Made by a program: the position numbers and the translations under genes. Below are positions 35,110 to 44,745 of a stretch of 64,000 nucleotides of DNA, piece after piece (within the stretch, counting starts at the first letter, position 1; every line of letters starts with the position of its first letter). A model generated the notes under the pieces. The model did no database searches. It had not been told where the DNA came from and worked only from the letters and a program-made list of their open reading frames with translations. This stretch comes from Porites lobata (Eukaryota; Cnidaria; Anthozoa; Scleractinia; Poritidae): NCBI GenBank assembly GCA_942486035.1, contig CALNXK010000040.1:887501-951500 (forward strand), in the 5' to 3' direction.

Positions 35110-36180
35110 TAATCACTACGATGAATAATTGTAAATACACATTGAAGACCTGGTTAAAGTGTATGTGACTTTCACTGACCTATTTAACTCTCTTATTATG
35201 TCACTATTTATCTACTGCAATCCCCTGTTTGGGTGTTACTGTTTATACAAAATATTTGAGTGAAATTGATTGGCTACGGAAAAGGTCATTTAGATTTGCG
35301 TTTGTATATTCGACAAGTAACGTTTCCCCTTGCAAGAGTAGGGCACTACGTGTTAGGTCGCATCGTCGCCAGCTTCCAATTTCAATACTGAAAGGTTTTA
35401 GGAACTCGTTGTATATGTCTATTTGACTTTTAAAAGAATGTCTTTTTGTATTTTCCTAGTCTTAGACAGTTTTGACTTCTATCTGATTGTTACTGAACTC
35501 GTAAGTTGAAATGCCTGTTTAAAACCGTCAATAAAAATCTTTATTACTAATATTGTTATTATTATCAATATTATGAGTATCATTAGACCTTTATTAGACC
35601 TATAAATATATTAAGCAGGTGCAGAAAAGCAGAGCTAATAAAACGAGAAAACTTATTCAGATTTTTCGCCTGGTCTCACGTCTTTACTTTTTCGACATTT
35701 GGCGACCAAGATGGCCAAAACGTGTAAATAGAGAGACGTTCTTGAGTTTGCGTACGCCGAAAGCTGAAAGGATGACACTCGAGCCATGTGTACACTGCTA
35801 ATATGCCATTACGTACCTCGAGGTCAGGTCAAGGGCACCAGAACGCCACTCGAGCATTAGGTTCAGAATTAGTTGTTGATTCGCAACCAACTAAGAGCCC
35901 CACTGTTTTTCATTCAGTAGTTTGAAGCCTACATAAATTTAGTAATTGTTAACATTATGAATTGTTATTCACTGATGTGCGATTACGAATCATCAAATGC
36001 AGATCTTAGATCTTTATTGAGAGAGCTTTTATCTTCTTATCGTAACTTGATGACTCTGATCTGTGATGAGCAGCCTAAATCTCAAATGTTCTGATTTCGT
36101 AGGCGCGCCCTGTATTGTCCGTTCGATCCCATTTATGATAATTTTCCCTTACTTTTCAGTCCCAGTTTGCCCTTGAAGCT
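35110..36180. other. GPCR 3' flank and gene-free DNA
   Basis: AATAAAAATCTTTATTACTA at ~35530 resembles a retroelement or gene 3' end. No coding sequence can be supported between the receptor and the duplicated DHFR segment. Confidence 0.35.
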
Positions 36181-36189
36181 AACACCGCA

Positions 36190-36360
36190 CTCGCATGACA
36201 AGGTCTTTACCGTAAATGATCTAATGGACGCCCACTTTCAAATAAACGCCTCTTATCTAATAAATGCCCCCCTCTAAAATGTTAAGCTTGTATTAGACGC
36301 TACTCTCTTTTAAACACCCCCACCCCCCCTGATAATAGACTCCCCCTATGATAATTAGTC
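36190..36360. repeat. Decayed ATAAACGCC-type repeat
   Basis: Related words ATGGACGCCCACTTTC, AATAAACGCCTCTTATC and AATAAATGCCCCCCTC recur at ~30 bp spacing, followed by C-rich tracts. It looks like a decayed internal repeat of a MITE. Confidence 0.45.
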
Positions 36361-36534
36361 CAAAATACTAGGACATAGCAAAAAGCAGAAAAATCATTCA
36401 ATTTTTTCAGTTTCTTGCTTGATTAACAAGGGTTCGCTTATTGCGTCATGTTCGATGTCAAGTTCAAAGTAAAAATAAACAAACTATGGCAATATAATGA
36501 CCCTGAGAGAAGTTCCTGATTCCTTGGGTGAATT

Positions 36535-37305
36535 TGAATGGCTATGCCTGTATGGCTTCTGTTCTGGAGCAGTTGTCGGTGAGTTTTGGAACAGTGAAGT
36601 AACACCTTTGTGAAAACTAGATTTGCTTTAATCGGTAATAATTGATACCCTGGGGATAATGCAAATAAGACTATAAATGAGGTTTGAGCACTCGTTCCAT
36701 GGCTACAAAAGTAATGAGTCTTAGCAGTGTACCATCCCACCCAAGAAGTAAACTGGGGTGGATCCTGCCCATTTTACTTTATCCTGGCCCTTAGGCTTTT
36801 CTCCCATGCCCTAGTACCATGTACCCAGGGTAGAATATTCGACTATCTTAATTGTCTTGCCATTTGTATGCTACCTCAACCTTAAAGTATAGTGTAGCCC
36901 AGAGGAAATTTAGTAAAAAAGCGAATATATACCATCTAGGTGCCGGTCTGATTTTTTATGAAAGCTTTTAGTTGTTTTTCCTATACAGTTTTTCCTAGAC
37001 AGGTGGTGGAATGCTGTATTGTTTGGGAGAAAAACATAAGAATCTCTTGGACATTCTAACGAACCCCTCGCTGGCAGACTTAACATTGTCATCAGTGAGT
37101 CATTAAAGTAAGTAAACTGTTATCTACTCCATCATTTACTCTATTTGTTCATAAATTTATCAGGGCTCTCAATAAGGACCAGAATCTCCCCAAGCTGCAA
37201 GGGACGTAACCCCTAGTTACCTGAATAGGTAAATACGTTATGAAAATAAAACCTAAAAAATCCCTAGCTGTTTCATTCCCTGCCTACCTCTCAAAATCTT
37301 GAACA
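36535..37305 (+). pseudogene. Duplicated DHFR segment with dead exon 3
   Basis: Matches the DHFR gene from the middle of intron 2 to early intron 3 (about 47275-48290). It includes an exon-like block at 36999-37107 preceded by TTTTTCCTAG and followed by GTAAGT. That block decodes NAVLFGRKT-stop-ESLG and GRLNIVISESLK; the tryptophan codon of the conserved GRKTW motif is TAA here. No other DHFR exon is found nearby, so this is a partial direct duplication about 11 kb upstream of the original. It lacks the 216-bp MITE that interrupts intron 2 of the real gene. Confidence 0.85.
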
Positions 37306-37469
37306 GAGGCACCCAACGTCAATTTTTTCCATCTCAGACAAAACAAAACCTATGACCCTCCCCATTCCTATCCTTCCTTTGCATACATGTATACACCAAT
37401 TCAATACAATAGGCAACTCTACGACCCTTCCCTGACTACGACAAGCTTCCTGTTTATCATTATCTACAT

Positions 37470-37990
37470 GTACCACTATCAGCAACATCTTTCGATGGTT
37501 ATGAACATGATGATTTTCAGCCCCGAGCTGAAATGAAAAGAATGTTCCAGAACTATATTGTTCCGCAGGAGTTTGTGAAGGACTATGTTGATCACCTTGC
37601 TTAAATTGAAATGCGTAAGGAAAAGTGAAGAGCTGGAAGTGAAAGGCAGAAACCGCAGCGGCTGGAAGAAGATTCAAAGACATTGATTGAGAACGATTGT
37701 ATAATTCTGACCAAATATCGTCGTTGAAAGTTCATGAACTTAATTTGTACTTAGTACGTCATGGAATCGTGTTTAAGGGGAAGAAGTCAAAGAAAGTGGC
37801 ATACCGTATATAAAGGCACATATCGCTAGCAGGATTTTATTAGGCTTAAAGAAAGAGACTGCACTTTGTAAAGAAACTTCAACTTCGGACTCAGAAAGTG
37901 ATGTAGAGGAAAGGATTTTAGGCGTCATTGTAGGCTCCGAAACATTGTCAACATCATCGAGAGAATTGAGCCATAAGTGACAGCCCTGTT
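37470..37990 (+). pseudogene. Decayed transposon-type protein with SAP-like segment
   Basis: Broken frames give FQPRAEMKRMFQNYIVPQEF, VKDYVDHLA, then KVHELNLYLVRHG- and FKGKKSKKVAY-like pieces, ending in an acidic SDSESDVEE stretch. The ELxxYLxxHxxxxKGKKxxKV pattern resembles the SAP-like segment of cnidarian transposon-associated proteins. Several stops and shifts; family by resemblance only. Confidence 0.4.
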
Positions 37991-38394
37991 CTGCATACTG
38001 TGGTCACATCAACGTCAACGTACGGGGGAGGAATGTAAGGAGAGATTTTCCATGAATTCTTTGTTTGCCTCGATTTTCATATATAGCTTTCAAATATTCG
38101 CTTTGACGATGTTTTAGTAATTCATACTGAATTTGCATAAAGAGGTTTTAGCTCCGCAAAAGGGCTCGTGCCATTTTTATTATCCTTTGTTTCATTTGCT
38201 TTGTGTTCGCTAGATAATTATCATAGAAAAGCCAAAAGTGTTCCTTAACAAACAAAACTAATTGCTCGTTCTTTTTCAATTATATACATTTCATGTCAAT
38301 GTTGACTCTTGAAAGAATACTTAATTTCTTAATAATGGTTTATTTAACGTCAGTCTATTTTTCGCGATTTAACTACCAGACGAAATCTATTCAT

Positions 38395-38643
38395 AGTAAC
38401 GCCTTTGATACAGGTGTACCTCGTTCTAATTGCAACTTAGTTATGAAGGTTTTTCCATTTCGTAGATCAAGCATTCATTCTCACAATCAGGAGAACAAAG
38501 ACCTCACTGAACAATTCACTATACTGAAGAAATGTCGTGGGAAATTTGAATGCTTGATCTACGAAATGCCTTTTATCCAGGAAAAGAAACCGAAACTGAA
38601 TACTCAATCAGACTCAATAAAAGCAAAACTATTTAGTACCTAA
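38395..38643 (+). pseudogene. Penelope-like retroelement C-terminus (GIY-YIG region)
   Basis: The frame ends KDLTEQFTILKKCRGKFECL, IYEMPFIQEKKPKLNTQSDS and IKAKLFST-stop. This matches the conserved C-terminal block after the GIY-YIG endonuclease of cnidarian Penelope-like elements. The RT part is absent. A 3' region with GAGCGAGTCATCGAAACGTC follows to ~38820. Odd feature: ATTTCGTAGATCAAGCATTC (38457-38476) recurs exactly inverted at 38548-38567. Confidence 0.7.
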
Positions 38644-38829
38644 TTAACACTCACTACATTCCACATTGTAGTTTTTAATCACGTGCAACGAGACTTCATA
38701 CGCATTCTTAATATATAAGGAACTTTTAACAATCTAACTTTTTAGAATTTGAAAATCTGAGCGAGTCATCGAAACGTCATTCAAAATTTTTATCGTTGAT
38801 TTTTATTCTTAAGTATTAAGCTTAGATTT

Positions 38830-39540
38830 ATTGTCATGTCAAAAGATTTGGAATATAGAGCAAGAGAAATACAAAGAAAAAGAGAGAGCAGGGCGACAGG
38901 ACAGCGAAGCTTAACGAGAAAAGGAGCTAGAGCGAGAGAGAAAAAACAAAAGGAGACATTTTCTGTTGGAGGAACAAAATGAAATTTTGTAGCAACGGGA
39001 CGCTAGCGTTCGCCAGGGTGAAAATGAGCGACAGTGAAAAAAGAGTGAACAAGAACACGTCCGACATTCCCTCCATAAAACGTGTAACTAGGAAGTTTCT
39101 GGACGTTTCGCGTAACAGTCGTCAAAAACAACGGCAAAGAAATGTACAAAAAAAGTGTGCTGCAAGTGCAAAGTTTCTTGTTTGCTAACTAGACCTATTG
39201 TTCTTATTGTTGTTGTTGTTACGGTTCTCTTAGCATTATACGATTTTATATTTTGTTTGAGCAAACTATGAAAATTATCGAGAGCTTCGCTTTTAGCCCT
39301 GGCTAAATCTATTTATTAGCCTGACTATCAAGATTCTCCCAGGGAACGAGCGAAGAGAGAAGGGGAAAAGGGTGAGAATAAGGGGGGAAAACGTCTCTCC
39401 CCTCTCTCCCTTCCCACTTGCCCCTCTACCGTCTAAGATCCCCTCTCCTAACGCGTGACTGTGAAAACCGAGAAGACCCTGGGGACGGAGACCAGGGAGT
39501 CCGAGGACTTCAGGTCCAGCGGCAATTTAGAAAAGCGAAT
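38830..39540. other. Purine-rich stretch and GC-rich flank left of the hAT element
   Basis: 38850-38960 is rich in AGAGA and could decode K/R/E-rich peptide, but no intact frame is supported. 39330-39470 is C/T- and G/A-rich in alternating blocks and resembles a MITE without clear ends. Confidence 0.35.
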
Positions 39541-39744
39541 GGCTACTTCCTGTACAGGGGGGGGTGGTGAACTTGGTAGTTTGTTTGTCCGGACGATCTT
39601 GGCCATCGTGACGTCACGAAGAGAGAAGCGCGCAACTTCGAGGAGTTTTCGAAAATGGCGCCGTTGTCATTTCCAAATGCTACTTTTAAAGTTGGTTTTC
39701 CTGGATATTGACGCTCCAAAATGGTTTTTGTCACGGTAGGATAG

Positions 39745-40450
39745 TGTAGTTTCAACATCTCTTTCCGAAAAGGTGAGTGAAATGTGTATTAATCCGAAAA
39801 ATAACGCGTATGAGAGCTGTAAACAGTTTCGGTCAATTTCCTCGAGTGGAATAATGTGCCGCAAAAGTTTGCATGTTCGCACAGTAATATCGCATTTTCT
39901 CGAAATCGGTGAGGTGTTGAACATCGAAACTTGGCATAAGGGTGGGTTACTTCTATTGGAAAACATTGTCGCTGAAGTTAATTGAGATAAACTTGCAGAA
40001 AAAATGATCAGTCCATTCGAGTGTGCCAGCGTAGCCTCTAAGCTGATGCAATGGTATTCATTACTTTGCTGTTATCTCCAATAATGCCAAGAGTATCACC
40101 TATTCAAGCTGTCTTTTCGGGATAAGTAAATTTTAAAGTAGTTTCTGATAGAGGGAAAGTATAGTTGCAACAGCTCTTTCCGAGAAGGAGAGTTAATTGT
40201 ATTATATTCTGATGATAATTACCTGGTAAACAGTCTAAACAGTTTAAGCCAATTTTTTCAAGTGGAATATTTGTCGCAGAAATTTGCATGATCGCATATT
40301 AACATCGCATGTCTTAGAAAATCGGTTTGGTGTGGAAATTCGAAACTTGGCAGAAGGGTAGATCAGCAATAGTGGAAAACATTGTCCTTGATGTTAAATG
40401 GGAGAAATTAGCAGTAAAAATGATCAGTCCATTCGAGTGCGCTTAATATT
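39745..40450. repeat. Diverged tandem duplication (~300-bp units) inside the hAT element
   Basis: 39745-40030 and 40147-40450 align throughout: CTCTTTCCGAAAAGGTGAGT versus CTCTTTCCGAGAAGGAGAGT, GAAACTTGGCATAAGGGT versus GAAACTTGGCAGAAGGGT, and both end AAAAATGATCAGTCCATTCG. Roughly a quarter of positions differ, so the duplication is old. Confidence 0.8.
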
Positions 40451-40898
40451 AATATAAAGAGATGACCTCGACTCGGTTACCCCGGCACAATGTAAGTCAA
40501 TTATTTTTCGGTTTTAAGAAAAAGTAAACCAAAGACTTCCCTCAACACTATGTATCTATAATAATTACACCAGGAATATATATATTTTTAACACTTGAAG
40601 GTTGTACCACATTGTTGAAGCAAAGGATATTTCTCTGTAATACCTATAAGCTTACATTAAGTTTTCATAAATAGCAAAAACAATTAATAAGATTTACATA
40701 CAACTCCAAACATGTACATCTGTTATGCATGAAGCAATTTCATATCGTTCCATATCAATAGTTAGTGCGAATGGAGTCAAACATGTACAGTGAAACTTGT
40801 ATAATGTAAGCGGACCCCACAGAGAATGCTGTAGTGCCCACTTAATACAAAGTTTCTTCCTACTACATACAGGTTTCGATAGAAAATGTCATATGAGG

Positions 40899-41376
40899 CA
40901 GACCTGCCAACTCTCACAATTCTGCCGTGAGTCTCACGATTTTTTTAACTTTTCTCAGGGTCTCACGACAAGACTCCCAATCTCATGGTTTTCTGGGAAA
41001 TATTCTAAATTGAAATATTACCTTGTTGAATAAAAACATAAATTTTGTGGGGAAATTCTTGTGTCTGGATAAGCTTTGACTGTTTTAGCCATGAAGTTGT
41101 CTTAGCCCAAAGAAATGACTCTGCTGTATGTTTCGTCACAGTGATAACCTATTTTCTGGCCTCTTCAAGTCATCAAAGAAAAAGCGGCATCTAATTTGTT
41201 ACATAAGGGACTACACTAAAGCAAGGTTATATTAAAATAAACAGTTGATTCCACTAATGGAAAATGGGTAGTTTAATTTTGATCGGGAAAAAATAGAATC
41301 TCACTACTTTTTGTAGAATCTCCCAATTTTTTTTCATGAGTCTACAGATTTTCCTTATTAGGGGTTGGCAGGTCTG
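40899..41376. mobile_element. hAT-like MITE nested in the 5.0 kb element
   Basis: The ends CAGACCTGCCAACTCTCAC and (inverted) CAGACCTGCCAACCCCTAA are flanked by TATGAGG (left) and TATGGGG (right), a near-identical duplication. The interior repeats GTCTCACGA and ATCTCCCAA words. 478 bp, non-coding. Confidence 0.8.
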
Positions 41377-41973
41377 TATGGGGAGCTAATTACCATTCAA
41401 ATGAAAGGCGGAAACATTTGGAATACTTCCAGAGATATGATGATATACATTTGCATTAATATCTTTATTTGTGTGGAGCAATTAATTAAACCTAGATTGT
41501 ACCTCAAATTTTAAGATATCAAATGAGTGAAACAAGCTTTATACAAACAAAAATGAAATGAGAAAGTAATGTAACTCATTTACATAATTTACAGAAGTCC
41601 CCTGGTGACACCAGCCAAGTGCTGATAGGGCAAGACTCCCAATCTCATGGTTTTCTGGGAAAGCAAAAGGCATCTTAAATAACAAAAGGCACATAGGGCT
41701 CAGCCGAATGGTACCATAATGACGTCAACACGTATGGAAACAGGCCTTTTCTCCGAAACCTGCCCCATTCCCCTATGGCTATTTTTATTTGCATTTACCC
41801 TACCTCACCTCCCCTCCCCATACCTGATAAAACAAGGCTTTCAACAGTTTGTTGAGATAGGATGCTTTTTGTTTTAAAGGATGAGCTCACCATATTTTAT
41901 TATCGTAGAGATGGGGTAAGATAAGTTAACAATAATAGACAGATTATTATAGGTGGGTTACTCATTTTTACAG

Positions 41974-42215
41974 CTATCCCTGGAAGACGAAATGGAAGTA
42001 AGGAGCTGACTGGCAGCCACTGAGATTGAGCTGAGGAGAAAGGAAATTGAAAGAGAAGAGAAAGAGTTGAAAAGAAAAGAAGAAAGGTTAAAACAAAAAG
42101 CAAAAGAAATTAAAAACACAGTAATAGAGGCGAAGCGGGTAGCTGCCCAACTGCAACGAATGGCAGGGCAGCTAGACTGCTTGGCTAACCAAATTCTAGA
42201 AGAGACCAAAAATTA
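41974..42215 (+). pseudogene. Decayed last exon encoding a charged coiled coil
   Basis: A TTTTACAG acceptor-like site precedes LSLEDEMEVRS-stop. The same frame then runs on as ATEIELRRKEIEREEKELKR, a long E/K/R heptad-rich helix, and ends QLDCLANQILEETKN-stop. Such C-terminal coiled coils follow Myb/SANT-like domains in many transposon-derived proteins, but no such domain is seen here. The in-frame stop suggests a dead remnant of the transposon's cargo. Confidence 0.5.
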
Positions 42216-42780
42216 AAGAAGAAGTAAAAGAAAAACACCAGTGTAAGAAAATTTTATTGATAACAATCCGTTTCTTTTAATCAAAGTCAATGTGCAAAGT
42301 TTTTAAATGAAAACAAGTCTAAGTCAGACTTGTTATGCAAGAAAGAAAACACATTTGTTCAGTATATAAAAAATAAAAGGAAACTGGTTCTTCTAATTTC
42401 TTGTATCCTGTATGGTCTCTTCTTGCTCCATGGAATCCACTCCATCTAACGTCCTCCACTTCCCACACCGCACGACTCTCTTCGTGGAATCTATTATACT
42501 AGATCTTTACAGACATCCAGTAAGCAGCACCTCCTCCATCACACACTGCTTGTTTTTTTCTCATCATCTACAGAGTATTCCCAACTAAGGAAGCACCTAA
42601 TTATAAAATCAGTCAGATAAAAAGAGATTATTTATATATACAAAGGTCAAAACAAAATAAATAAAGGCAATATTATCACTTAAAATCCCTAATTATTTGT
42701 TAAGCATCTCTTAAATCAGATGTTATAATGGTTTTCCTCACCTACTCCCTAAACTTCACATTAATATAGGTGAGTTAAAC

Positions 42781-42816
42781 CACAAACACCAAGCCCCCAA
42801 GCCCCCCCCCCCCCAA
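42781..42816. repeat. C-rich tract
   Basis: Runs of C (up to 14) between A-rich words inside the hAT element. Confidence 0.7.
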
Positions 42817-43599
42817 GCAATGGTAAAAAAATATGTCTCCCTTGAATTATAAATTTTTGTAACTTCAAGCAACCTATCAGGATAATCCAAAGACTGATTT
42901 CTAATCTTAAACCAATAGCTAAACGGCAAGGCTATGTGAAATATATTAGGGAAAGGCAGTACAACAGCAAATTTTAAAGAGGGGCTTTAGAGCTATTATA
43001 ATGGACCACCTATAGTCATGAAACGATTGGGTCTTAACTAAGTTTCGCCTACTGAGAAATTACCACAAAGCTACATCAGCTGGGTGATAAAACTGTACAA
43101 GCAGGCCCCGAAGATTGTTGGAACTGGACAGTGTCACTTGATGTAACTGACAATAGCATGGAGTCCAAGTAAGTTAAAAAGCATCAATGATTGAAAATTG
43201 AACTGATGCCCCTGCACTCCCACTCCCAGTAGATCCCCTGCCTTGACATTACCTAATAAACATACATTGATACTTGTGTCATTTTCTGAACTCGTGTAGT
43301 TATTGAACTATATTGTCATTCTTGAACTTTGGTGTCTTTATTGAACTACACAAAAAGGAAAACCGAAAAAAATGTATCTTTAAAGAAGTCTCTTTTTATA
43401 TTGTAAAAGTGTGAGAAGGATGATGATATTCATCGCATGAAAATCCTGCGATTTTTTATATCCTTAGAAGTTTTTTCCCCCCACCTCATTTTTAATATGC
43501 GGACGCCCGAGGAAACACATTTTCAACATTACACCATTGAAACGCTTACCAGTGTCCGTTTTCTTGGCTTTTTCTAGTTTTTTTTTCTATTAACTCTGT

Positions 43600-44500
43600 A
43601 AAGAGATTAAGGCAAAGCTACATACCCATCCTTTCTGCGGATTCTCCTCCTGGACTCTCTGCATAAAGCCCTAAAAATGTTGATGTTGATCAAAAAGTTT
43701 AGCTCACGGCACTTTACCCCTGTGATAGATTCTGTTTGACTATGTACAGGATAAAAACCATGTTTTCCTTTGTTTGTGGGGCGAAGAAGCAAAGAGAAAG
43801 GCAATGTGAACTTATCTCCATCATGAGCAATGAATGTTTCGACAAAATGATCGTAATTTATAGTGAAAAGTTGCAATACAATAAGCTATAATAATATCCT
43901 TGGTTATCGCCCGACGATTTGATTCAATACGCTTTATTAACATTTTGATACGTTTGACTCAAACAGGAAATCCTTTCAAAACCCTTGAAGATTATAGCCC
44001 ATATTCTATAAAAAAAAAACACTTGCTTCTTACATTTGTTTAGTTTTAATGAATTGTTTACACAATTTGATAGTGTAGTATTAACATCACGACGCTATGT
44101 TTCGTGACCTGTCCACGCCACTTTCGCAATTTTTGTAAACATCCCTGAGGTTTGCGGCTTTTATCCCACTGATCATTTTTGCTAACTTATTAGATGACTC
44201 ACTTCTATCACTAATTGAGAGACCCATACCATATTAACGTCATTTGTTTTTCTCGAGACTAAATTCTGCTGGGCTCTTTAGTTATGCGTCTCTAAAGACG
44301 CGCCGGTATGAGTTGTACCATCTGGTCGATCTCGGGAAGTTCTTGATTTTTTACGATGGAAGTGCTCTTTCCTAGAATATATTACAATTTTACTGTATAG
44401 CATTAATAGATAAACACATACCTTCGGTCGTTTCATCGCAACGTCTCGACTTTTACCTTTTGAAACCACGAAACAATTTCGTTCGCTGAATCCATTCAAA
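43600..44500 (-). other. Two unexplained minus-strand open frames in the hAT element
   Basis: 44278-44499 begins ATG AAT GGA and reaches a plausible donor (CCGAAG then GTATGT) after 26 codons. 43607-43876 is open for ~89 codons with no motif. They could be exons of a transposon-encoded protein, but no hAT dimerisation or zinc-finger motif is visible. Confidence 0.25.
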
Positions 44501-44604
44501 GTTCCCGGGATAAACTTCTCGTGACGTCACGATGGCCAAGATCATCCGCCGCGCGATCCCTATAGGAGCGATTGACGAGTTCATCACCCCCCCCTGTTCC
44601 TGTA

Positions 44605-44745
44605 CCTATGATTTAAATGTAGCTGTATTCAAAATGGCGGACGATGCGGGATGACACGATGACTGCGGCTAGTACTATAGTTTCCACTCATTTTACGAGA
44701 CAACGTGTGGTGCGATTAACACACTTACCATTTATTTGATATCTG
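44605..44745 (+). promoter_or_regulatory. DHFR proximal promoter / 5' leader
   Basis: This 141-bp interval between the transposon's target duplication and the DHFR ATG contains TTCAAAATGGCGGACGATG, a good match to a YY1-type AAAATGGCGG initiator-proximal element common in TATA-less housekeeping promoters. No TATA box. Assignment is by position and motif only. Confidence 0.45.

Larger units (their letters stand above)
39555..44596. mobile_element. 5.0 kb hAT-like transposon upstream of DHFR
   Basis: The TIRs CAGGGGGGGGTGGTGAAC and (inverted) CAGGGGGGGGTGATGAAC are bordered by the identical octamer TTCCTGTA at 39547-39554 and 44597-44604. CAG-starting TIRs with an 8-bp duplication define hAT elements. 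Both subterminal regions also carry CTTGGCCATCGTGACGTCAC (or its near match), with a palindromic TGACGTCA. No hAT transposase is readable. The interior holds a diverged tandem duplication, a nested MITE (40899-41376) and a decayed coiled-coil exon (41974-42215). The right end is 142 bp upstream of the DHFR ATG. Confidence 0.88.

Noticed and set aside
37291..37683. 130-codon minus-strand open frame
   Set aside because: The opposite strand carries the better-supported decayed transposon protein; no motif on the minus strand.
43600..44745. Divergent MSH3 gene sharing the DHFR promoter, as in mammals
   Set aside because: The minus-strand frames upstream show no MutS motifs, and the region is the end of a hAT-like transposon.
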